Assembly: GCA_963576725.1 (NCBI GenBank)
Contig: OY755247.1
Span: forward strand, 12,280,534-12,344,533
From: Azorinus chamasolen
Lineage: Eukaryota; Mollusca; Bivalvia; Cardiida; Solecurtidae
DNA: 64,000 nucleotides
Direction of reading: 5' to 3'
Below, piece after piece: positions 56,118 through 64,000 of the stretch (position 1 is the stretch's first letter; every line of letters begins with the position of its first letter). The position numbers and the translations under genes were made by a program. Under the pieces are notes generated by a model that saw nothing but the letters and a program-made list of their open reading frames with translations, did not search any database and was not told where the DNA came from.

Positions 56118-57332
56118 GTGATTAGGCTAAATCAATACAAGGGACAGCATTATTCACAGAATCTGACAGAATTATTCACAACTTTCTATTCAATGAGTTT
56201 ATAAATTAAAAATGTATACTAAGCATGAATGTGAGATTCTATTTCTTATATAAAAATTTAAATAGCGTATTAAATTAACCGAAAACGTAGTTTTGTAATC
56301 TCTCCGCCATTTATATTTTTCGCCCAAACGTAACGTTTATGGTAATGTCATGACGAATTACGTCATTTGGCGTCCCGCTTTATGGTTGTTTCTATTGGAT
56401 ACGGAGTCGTACTATGCACTTTTATTTGCAAAATCCGCTACTTTACTTGTTTTGTGTGTAATTAAGCGAGATAAATAAACATATGTTTTGTTAAAACCGG
56501 GCTTCTATACCCTCGTTTGGTCTGTTCTTGTCGAAATAACCAGGCAGCATACTTCCATTACCATATCAAATGTGGGCAGAGCAACAACTCCCTTATTACA
56601 AAGTTACTTCAGTGCTACATGGAGCGTTATAACCTTTCTCTGTTCTTTATTTAGTTCAATTTTAATGACTACTGAATACTCATGTATAAAATAGCTATTA
56701 TGGAATATGGAATGAGAACATGATACGCATTAGCCCAATGTAACAGCACTGTTACAGTAGATGCCAAGAGGTGTCGATCCGCCGTTAAACGAAACCTCAA
56801 TCAAGCTCTTGAAAACAAAATAGACGATATGACGCAATAATTTACATAGGAGTAAAATATAGAGGATCTGCTGCGAGTTGTTTTTTGATATTTGATCTTA
56901 AAAGACAACTCGCAACAGATTCTTTTTTTCACATAACCAAAACATTGTGTTTTCGCTGTTTTAATAACATGTAAACATTGATTTCCCAAGTTTGACCAAA
57001 TTACACCTTGGTTATATTTAAACATGTAGTACATCGGGAAGAATAGTTCCAATCAAGTAATTGCTTTATAACATATTTAATATGAAAGTGAATGATTTAT
57101 GACTGAGAATTATTCCTTTACCGCGACCGTCGATTTCAACACTTGAGTGGACAGGAAATGCGAGGTCAGCCATGTTTGTGAACACGCGTATGAATACAGT
57201 CAGGTCAAAGAGATCGCATGACGTCATATATATTCTAAGGTTACTGCTAAGGGGTCTTTACACGTAGACCAGGGAATGTGTGTGAGAAAAGACATAACGT
57301 CACAAAACGCCGTACTGAAAAGTATTATCGGT
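56118..57332. other. Intronic sequence with one inverted repeat
   Basis: No exon was recognised. Arms ATCTGCTGCGAGTTGT and ACAACTCGCAACAGAT (56865-56920) form a 15/16-bp stem. The rest is AT-rich. Confidence 0.45.
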
Positions 57333-57336
57333 TTAA

Positions 57337-57555
57337 CCAATTTGCTCCCACGATCCCATATATGGGACATAGGCAAACAGTGTAGACTCTGTTCAGACGC
57401 CGCATCATGCGGCGTCTGGTCAGATTACATTTTTTGCTGAAAGGAATTTCAATATGATACAAAACGAAATTGAAAATTTAGGCCAGGTACCCCTTAGATA
57501 AAGAATGGATTAATCCAATATATAATCAGGGAAGAATCCACTGGGAGCAAATGTG
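57337..57555. mobile_element. TTAA-flanked MITE with CAATTTGCTCCCA ends
   Basis: TTAA lies at 57333-57336 and 57556-57559. Inverted ends are CCAATTTGCTCCCA and CACATTTGCTCCCA. The core is GGCAAACAGTGTAGACTCTG with GACGCCGCATCATGCGGCGTC, a perfect 21-base palindromic loop region. Confidence 0.8.
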
Positions 57556-57689
57556 TTAACTGGATCTTAAATTGGATCGTTTGGAGTTTAACGCACTGCG
57601 AAACTAAACACATAGAACAAAAGGATGTTGAACATCGGACGGGGTTTTGTCATACGACAGCAAACTGGAAAACACACGTGCCAAAAATA

Positions 57690-57960
57690 AGTAAAAGAAG
57701 TGACGAAATTCTTTCGACCAGTAAATTTTCGTTCAAAGTCTATTCGAAATTATGCAACCGTCTCCCAGCCAATATTCAAACCGTTTCATGGCGATACTCT
57801 CTTTGTCACAAACGGACATTCCGCCCGCCCCTTAGCTTATGCCAGCAAAGCCTTGAAAGAAGTTAAAAGACGACACAATCAGCTGGAAAGAGACGATGCC
57901 TTGCCACGACATAGGGAGCAAAACTATTTCGAAAGTCCTCAAATTTCAAGGTGATCACAT
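57690..57960 (+). pseudogene. Ty3/Gypsy-like pol fragment
   Basis: VTKFFRPVNFRSKSIRNYAT-like text (57700-57770) matches the RT thumb of Gypsy elements (F-L-G-x-V-N-Y). After a deletion, ARPLAYASKALKEVKRRHNQ matches the RNase H start. Catalytic residues are lost and there are stops on both sides. Confidence 0.65.
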
Positions 57961-58854
57961 GGTCACAAACTACTGGCGAACATTTTAGACCTTAACACAG
58001 CCCATCTGCTAGTATTACATGTATGCTGTTGAACTACTACACGTTTACTGTAGGTTATCAGCCTGGACATTTGAAAGTAGAAGGCGTCCTTTCAAGTTCC
58101 CCCATTCAACAGAGGAAAACTTTAAGCCTTTCCTTCATATAAACGTGTTCCTCGCCATGGTCACTACAAACATAAGTGGCATCCACTGATTTCACCGAAA
58201 GGCTCTTCAAAGGCTGGATATATTTGTCCATACTTACGCTCACCAACTAACAGCTGAACAAACACAAATTTCATAGAGAGCGAGATGTGTCTTCGATAGC
58301 GCCGAGATATTGAATGGCTACATTTGGGAAGTGATACCGGTATCAGGGTAGATTTTTCACCCACGATATCGAATTCAGTCGGTATATTAGGTAGGTTTTA
58401 GAACTCCGGAATTTTGACCATTTTGCAAAGTTTAAATCTGGATTTCCAGATTTCCATTCCTAAATAATTCGGCATCTTATCAGAATAAAGCTGTTCGACA
58501 CTCGGTTAATAGTTTCTTTAACATTCTCAAAATCGGTGAATCAGAGATTGACCAGGCATTGTATCAGCATGAGAAGTTTTAAAAACAGCACATTGACACA
58601 AGGTACATTGTTTAGTTATAAATGCTGATTGTAAACAAAACCGACAATGCTTCGTGGGTCGTACGGAACTAGTCCAACATCATTGAGAAAATGTGGTTGT
58701 TTATTCTAATGGAAAGAAATGATTGGATTAAAGAAGCGAATAGATTAATTGTGTTTTTAATTATTCCATAATCATTTGAACATTCTTTTGACATGTTCAG
58801 TTCCACGGCGCAGTTAAATTCATGTTCAGTTCCATATAGGCCGTTGCTAGGGGG

Positions 58855-58955
58855 CGTGAGCAGTGTTGCACTATAAATTACTGTTCATGAACAGACTCAA
58901 TAAAACCGAGTCTGCAATTGTCTCTTTTTGCATTGCTGTTTTTGCTTTCGAATGA
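58855..58955 (+). repeat. LTR-like repeat fragment with AATAAA hairpin
   Basis: Duplicate of 14470-14565. It keeps the full CAGACTC/GAGTCTG stem around AATAAA, which is mutated in the other copy. Confidence 0.45.
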
Positions 58956-59333
58956 TCTTATCTTATCAGAGTTTATCTATTTAATCTGTCAGCTCTATAA
59001 CCAAATCAACTATTGCAATAAACAATAATATTTAACCATTTATTTTATGAATACGTTTTTCTACTCCTTTACAAACAGAGTAGACTTAAATCAGACGTCT
59101 CCTATAGGACCCGTCTGACCAGGGTCTCCTCTAGTTACTTATGATATGGCATAGGTATGAATCTATATTTTCTACCATGGCCAATATTTCCAGTGGCAGT
59201 GTGCTATTATAACAATTTGATCTGATTGATATTCATTACATTATCATTTCGTACATAAATATCCATGAAGGAAAGGAATAATACGTTTAAGTTTCTCCTC
59301 TATTTCGACCAGTATATAAAGTCATAAACTTAC

Positions 59334-59429
59334 ATGCTTAGTATCATCCAAGCTGATTTCGTGATAAACGACTTCAATTAGCACAACTCCCACCAAGGCG
59401 ACTAATATAGCTTTTACACGCTTTTTCAT
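59334..59429 (-). CDS. First exon of the HtrL-like gene (signal anchor)
   Basis: ATG at 59429-59427 in a good context (AACAATGA) opens 32 codons: MKKRVK, a hydrophobic AILVALVGVVLIEVVY span, then HEISLDDTKH. The donor GTAAGTTTATG follows at 59333. It ends in phase 0 and the acceptor at 54229 begins in phase 0, so the two join without shift to give a 332-residue type II membrane protein. The membrane span is short (about 17 residues), which fits Golgi residence. A large insertion begins 52 bp upstream of the ATG and may separate the exon from its original promoter. Linkage to 53326-54228 is inferred from phase, order and topology. Confidence 0.65.
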
Positions 59430-59638
59430 TGTTAAGTACGATGTTTATTCCTGTTTAACTACACAAAGTGTGAATATTATTATGGCGTTCGGAAAGCCAT
59501 ATAGCAGACGGTCTCTTTACGGCAACGTGTTCACTATTCTAGTGAACATGCGCAAGACAAAAACAATCAATTCTGCACTAGTTTCATGTATTTGTTTACT
59601 CTTCGTGTATTTAATAATGTTGCGCTATGTAAGATAAT

Positions 59639-60781
59639 TATGTCTCCCCCCCCCCCCATATTTATATGGGGGAGACATATTGTTTTCGTGAGAGTTGTCT
59701 GTCTGTCTGTCTGTCCGTCTGTCCGTCACACTTTTTGTTCGGACGATAACTTCAATATGCCTGATGCCAGTTGATTGAAACTTCATATATGGAAAGAGCA
59801 TAATGAGAGGAAGTGTCATGCACGAGGTCCATAACTCTGGCTTCACTAATATAGGAGTTATTGCCCCTTGTAAAAACAAAAAGCACTTTTTTGTCCGGAC
59901 GATAACTCCTATATGGCTCATGCCATTGGAATGAAACTTCATATATGGAAAGATCATGACAAGAGGAAGTGTCATACACAAGGTCCATAACTCTGGCTTC
60001 ACTAATAATGGAGTTATTGCCCTTGTAATTTTTTTCACAATTTTTTGTCCGGACGATAACTGCTATATGGCTCATGCCATTGGATTGAAACTTCATATAT
60101 GGAAAGATCATGACAAGAGAAAGTGTCATGCTTAAGGTCCATAACTCTTGTTTCAATAATATTGGAGTTATTGCCCTTTGTAAAAAAATCACAATTTTTT
60201 GTCAGGATGATAACTCCTATATGGCACATGCCATTGGAATGAAACTTCATACATGGAAAGATCATGATAAGAGAAAGTGTCATGCATAAGGTCCTTAACT
60301 CTGGCTTCAATAAATTGAGAGTTATTGCCCCTTGTACATTTGTTTAATGCTTTCTTGTCCGGACGATAACTCATACATGGCTCTTGCCATTGTATTGAAA
60401 CTTCATACATGGAAAGAGCATGATGAGAGAAAGTGTCATGAACAAGGGCCATAACTCTGGCTTCAATACTTTTGGAGTTATTGCCCTTTATTACATTTTT
60501 TGTCTGATAACTCCTGTTCGACTGATGCTATTGGAATGACATTTCATTTATGGAAAGAGCATGATGAAAGTAAGTGTAGTGTCGTGCACAAGGGCCATAA
60601 CTCAATATCAATATATTTGGAATTATTAGCTGTTATCATTTTCTTCTTGAAAAATGTGGTGTGGAAAGTGCATAATGAGGGGAAGTATCAATCATCAAGT
60701 CCATAACATTTTTAGTGATTTCCCTTTACATATTGTTTTTATTAGAGGGGAGACATCCGTTTTTGTGACAAAAACCTCTAG
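59639..60781 (+). mobile_element. Pearl-like element H
   Basis: The cap TATGTCTCCCCC..GGGGGAGACATA (59639-59679) is followed by (GTCT/GTCC)n at 59696-59730. About seven monomers of roughly 155 bp follow (TTGTCCGGACGATAACTCC, GAAACTTCATATATGGAAAG, GGAGTTATTGCCC). The 3' end is GTTTTTGTGACAAAAAC, a hairpin, then CTAG (60778-60781). Same ends as element E. Confidence 0.85.
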
Positions 60782-61175
60782 TTAATACTAATATACACAA
60801 AGATAAACTAATGTTTTAATAAAATCCAAAGAAGACGCGAACGAATATTTTTACCGTAGTTTTCGCAACATCTTGGCGTTCTAAAGTAGAAGGAATATCG
60901 CCGAGGTTTCCGATTGCATTTTTTAATACACATTCGTAACTAATTAGCATATAGACCTACATTTTCAGCCAATCAAACTGCCTTTTGCGTCGTTTCGGTC
61001 ATTTCCGTTTGACCCGTACTCAAATTAGAAAATAGGAAGTTTCATAAAGGACAAGGTCAAAAAAATCTAAAATTATCAACCAATGAAATTCGGAATTCCA
61101 ATATACACATGTATCACGCAACGAACAGCGTGTTTTGACAATAACACCCAACGTCAAGAGAAGTCTAATTCTTAA

Positions 61176-61417
61176 CCCTTCGCTTGCTATTCACGTCAAT
61201 ATACATACCAGTAAAAAGTGAAGACCCAGATGAGACAGCTCCTGCAGGAGCTTTCTCATCAGGGTCTGCACTATTTACAAGTTGATTGTGCAACCAGTGC
61301 ACTCCACAGCAGTGATTGCACAGCGAAATACTTGTACACAGTGAAAATATATGTAATTATACAACAGGGCATGGGTAAAGAAGGAGAAATGTATTTTAAA
61401 ATTAAGCAAGCGAAGGG
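61176..61417. mobile_element. TTAA-type MITE with CCCTTCGCTTGC ends
   Basis: Ends CCCTTCGCTTGC at 61176-61187 and GCAAGCGAAGGG at 61406-61417; flanks TTAA and GTAA. The core is GACCCAGATGAGACAGCTCC with TGCAGGAG centre and CTCATCAGGGTCTGCAC return arm. Confidence 0.75.
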
Positions 61418-61639
61418 GTAAAAGAAGTAAAACCGTAAAAACACAGGGTTCTATCTGCTTATCAAAGTAGGTATTATCCAAAGAAGGTTTTCAACACATA
61501 TGCAATCAAATTATATTCCAGTGTCAATAATAACTTTGAAAATATAGCCTCTGGTATTTATCGTGTAACCGCCGACACTGTCATTTTGCTCAAGGCGTTT
61601 GTGTCGTGTAAAAGCGAAAGTGGGTAGCAATTTGTTGAA

Positions 61640-61721
61640 ATGTCTTTCCCAGATTACAACTCTACTTCAGACTGTAGTTCTGAATTTGAGTTTCAACAGG
61701 TTCCACGCAACTACCGTAATT
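61640..61721 (+). CDS. Possible first exon, unassigned
   Basis: ATG at 61640 opens 27 codons (MSFPDYNSTSDCSSEF, then EFQQVPRNYRN) followed by GTAAGTATGG, a strong donor. It lies within the insertion at 59481-62460. It could be the first exon of a transposon-encoded protein of the kind with an acidic Ser-rich N-terminus. No downstream exon was found. Confidence 0.3.
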
Positions 61722-62430
61722 GTAAGTATGGATCTACTTAGTAATTGAAAATAAAACCAGTCTACCTTCAATGTGTAAGCAGACTACAGTTATTCAAAAT
61801 AAATGAGTGCTGAACATGGAAAAATAAATGTAATGTGTAAGAATTAGTAGAACATAAAATGTAGGATTATAGATTATAGGTAGCCTTTGTATATCTTTGA
61901 CGTTGTGCTTCAGTTTTTGCATCAGCTTTGGATATGAAAGCATTAATTGACCCTTTACTCCATGAATATTCATATAAGAAATAATGACATCATGAATACA
62001 AATAAGATACTTCTTTTGGCCATAGTGGAAACTAGAAGCATGTCTATATATGTAAACAGCAGACCATCAGATGGCCCCTTTGGTTTCAGTCCGTCATATT
62101 TGTATGCCCCAGTCAATGAGGAGGGGGTGATTGTGCCCTGTTTGTTGGTTTGTTGGCTTGGCTCAAACTTTAATGTTGGCATGCCTGTGCAACTTACGGA
62201 GGTGAACTATTTTTTTTTCGGGGGGGGGGGGGGCTTATTAAAATCAAGGTCATATAACAGTTAAATGTCAAATTAAATTACGGGTCAAATTTATATTGGT
62301 GACAATCAGTGGCATAGTGTTTCACAAACACGTGCTGTTAATTAATATTTTTATCAATTCCAAGACGTCAGGCATTGTTATTAACGTGTACAGCAAGTTC
62401 TCCCCTTACACTTAACATCCATATCTAACC
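61722..62430. other. No recognised gene; MITE scraps
   Basis: A left end of the TTAA family (ACCCTTTACTCCATGAATA) is at 61951. A G run is at 62220-62232. No exon is supported. Confidence 0.4.
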
Positions 62431-62753
62431 CGAACGCCATTATGGCCATTCAGGCCTTTGATTGTCATATAGATCGTGCCAGTGTGTGTGTAACAGGCCT
62501 TGCTGCGCGGAGCTTCGGTGTACAATATACAATGTATACTGTTGAATAATATATTCATAATTGAAAACTAGATTAATTATTTGGTATGGTCGATATGATG
62601 AACAAACGGATTGGCAGATAAATAAAATGACTGGTACACTTTATGTCCACTTTGGACAACTGATCATATCATTCTAATGTTTATTCATGTAAGGTAAATG
62701 ATACATTAGTAACAACTTTCTTTGGTAATATCAGTCAACTAATCGACCATTAA

Positions 62754-62986
62754 TTCTTTACTCCAAGAATATTCATGTAAGAAATAATGACACCATGAAC
62801 AATGATTTGATTAATTTATGAAAATAGCACATGAACACAGCAATTTTTGTCCACGGCAGAAAATACAGAATCATATTTATGTTATATCACAAGCAAACAC
62901 AGCAGACACTGATCAGACAGCTCCTACAGGATCTGGGTCTACCATGTTTGCAAAGGCATAGAAAGGCGTATTCATGGACAAAAAGG
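62754..62986. mobile_element. TTAA-flanked MITE with GATCAGAC hairpin core
   Basis: TTAA lies at 62750-62753 and 62987-62990. It is the duplicate of 15385-15617 within segmental copy 2 and keeps the complete return arm ACCATGTTTGCAAAGGC. Confidence 0.65.
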
Positions 62987-63182
62987 TTAAAGCTTAAATG
63001 TGGTGAATAAGGTTAGAAATAGAACGTATATATAGTAAACACACGGACATTAAATTTAGTACAAATATCGGTCTTGGAGCAGGTGGCAGCTAAATGTTGG
63101 AGACAGGTGGCACTTAATGCAGGGTGAAAATCATCCAGAAAGCTCCTTAAGGATGCAGGCTGAAAGTCATGCAGAAAATATC

Positions 63183-63325
63183 TATTGTATGTTTGTTTTG
63201 TCTTTGTGCGTCTCTTGTTGTTTTTTCTACCTATGTACATTTGCTGTTTCCTTGTGTTGCTGTTCGGGCGAGTGTTTGTTCTGTATGTGGTGTTTCCTGC
63301 ATGACTCATTTTTGTACTTTTATTA
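63183..63325 (+). mobile_element. Naiad tail variant, possible pseudo-LTR upstream of an ORF
   Basis: TATGTTTGTTTTGTCTTTG through CATGACTCATTTTTGTAC matches 7200-7345. A Naiad-like ORF in the same orientation starts 260 bp downstream. Penelope-like elements often carry a copy of their 3' end upstream of the ORF (pseudo-LTR), which this arrangement would fit. Confidence 0.5.
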
Positions 63326-63581
63326 TCACAACAGTGTTGCTTGTGCCGTGTGGTGGCCTTAAAAAGTCTCCCCGTACACGTAATCGATGTTGTTATCATT
63401 CTCTTGCAGGATATGCAAGTAACATACACAACTCTCATTCGCCTCTTACATCATCATAAGTATGTCATGCACCTCGTGGTAGGTGTTGTGTTCACCAACA
63501 ATTTGATGCACTTGGTAGCTACACTAATGTAATTGACGTGTTGATGAACACAATACAGGTGCCCCTCTATCACTTTCCAAT

Positions 63582-64000
63582 ATGAATAAAGTTAAAATAC
63601 CTCGAATAGAACTAAAAGCTTTAAATATGCAATCTGTGTCGTCTGTACAAGTACCCAGAAATATTTCTAATTTCTCTTCCCTTCAACCATTTGTTCGTTT
63701 AAAACAACTTAATCTTCAGTCGGCTTCATCTTTTCACATACCATCTCTTTCTATTAATAAATGTTTTTTCAATGGACCAAGAGTTGTACTTTCACCTTTA
63801 AAATCTGTTATCCAAAATGTTTCTTCTATTCGTAAACGGTCCTTATGCAGACGACACAGAGTGTATCCAATTATCCAAAAGTGCTTTGCTAAGAGGTGCA
63901 TATGTTGTAGTAACATTTCTTGTAATTCCACTATAAAATCTACAGTTAATGGTAGAACATTTAATGTCAAGATAAACTCAGACGTTGATTGTACTACTAC
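63582..64000 (+). CDS. Naiad-like ORF, N-terminal part, runs off the window
   Basis: ATG 63582 opens a frame with no stop to the window end (139 codons); an in-frame TGA lies 54 bases upstream. The product is basic and Ser/Asn-rich (MNKVKIPRIELKALNMQ, RKRSLCRRHRVYPIIQKC). It then has a Cys cluster (KRCICCSNISCNST) followed by VNGRTFNVKINSDVDC. In Penelope-like GIY-YIG endonucleases and their relatives, a Cys-rich segment and a short V-x-G-R-x-F strand come just before the GIY-YIG core. An N-terminal endonuclease is what defines Naiads. The core itself would be past 64000, so the assignment is inference. Confidence 0.45.
   Translation, partial: MNKVKIPRIELKALNMQSVSSVQVPRNISNFSSLQPFVRLKQLNLQSASSFHIPSLSINKCFFNGPRVVLSPLKSVIQNVSSIRKRSLCRRHRVYPIIQKCFAKRCICCSNISCNSTIKSTVNGRTFNVKINSDVDCTT

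Larger units (their letters stand above)
59481..62460. mobile_element. 2.98-kb insertion upstream of the HtrL-like start
   Basis: Comparison with copy 1 (GAATATTATTGTCATAT at 15083-15099) shows that everything from ATGGCGTTCGG (59482) to about 62460 is inserted. The inner edges ATGGCGTTCGG and CCGAACGCCAT (62429-62440) are inverted repeats, with about 20 extra bases beyond the right one. Pearl H, a TTAA MITE and a possible exon lie within. It is probably a DNA transposon that later took further insertions. The superfamily is not clear. Confidence 0.6.
58147..63181. repeat. Segmental duplication, copy 2
   Basis: It matches 11948-15810 (see there). It is interrupted by an insertion at 59481-62460 and ends where a Naiad tail variant begins. 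Because it contains the exon that fits the downstream HtrL exon, this copy is probably the one at the gene. Confidence 0.85.

Overview
This is animal nuclear DNA, most likely from a bivalve mollusc. It is AT-rich and gene-poor. It carries spliced coding exons with GT donors, tRNA-derived SINE sequence, CR1-like, DIRS-like and Penelope-like retroelements, and many 'pearl'-type tandem-repeat elements, a structure first described in bivalves. Nothing looks bacterial: there are no operons, and most of the longer open frames are transposon debris.

Bases 1-12,000 are a nested retroelement mosaic on the minus strand. The backbone is a broken DIRS-like pol whose pieces lie in the correct order at about 11.9-9.3, 7.7-7.35 and 4.75-2.74 kb. 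It is interrupted by a PIF/Harbinger derivative (3145-4568, TCAA duplication), a pearl array (4752-7078), a hAT element with an 8-bp duplication (9797-11394), and two Naiad-like Penelope elements. The better Naiad copy (1-2740) has two in-frame TGA codons exactly where its relatives have cysteine, one of them in the CxC motif, and a SECIS-like fold just past its stop codon. It is therefore a candidate multi-selenocysteine retrotransposon, as reported for Naiads of clams and spiders. The second Naiad copy carries a SINE and a TTAA-flanked MITE.

Bases 11.95-15.8 kb and 58.15-63.2 kb are two copies of one segmental duplication. Each holds the same 96-nt first exon, encoding a short cytoplasmic tail and a membrane anchor and followed by a GTAAGT donor. 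In phase with the 58-63 kb copy lies the final exon of an HtrL/YibB (WlaTC-type) glycosyltransferase-like gene at 53,326-54,228, minus strand. This is the one convincing host gene.

Bases 15.8-27.9 kb are mostly MITEs, solo hairpins, Naiad tails and a pearl element. Two hairpin modules recur inside MITEs with different terminal repeats. Bases 27.9-31.4 kb are a CR1-like LINE (minus) with an internal deletion of the RT catalytic core. Bases 31.6-39.4 kb are a second, dead LINE (plus) split by three pearl elements and a Naiad tail. Bases 39.6-50 kb hold more pearl arrays, CR1 3' ends and a LINE RT fragment. Bases 50-64 kb hold the glycosyltransferase-like gene, more MITEs and pearl elements, a Gypsy scrap, and at the right edge the start of another Naiad-like ORF that runs out of the window.

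The pearl elements share one plan: a 5' hairpin cap, a GTCC/GTCT-type microsatellite, 150-180-bp tandem monomers, and a 3' hairpin followed by CTAG or CTCTTGTT. Some copies have the same caps around different monomers. One insertion into LINE coding sequence is precise and made no target duplication, as expected for Helitron-type transposition.
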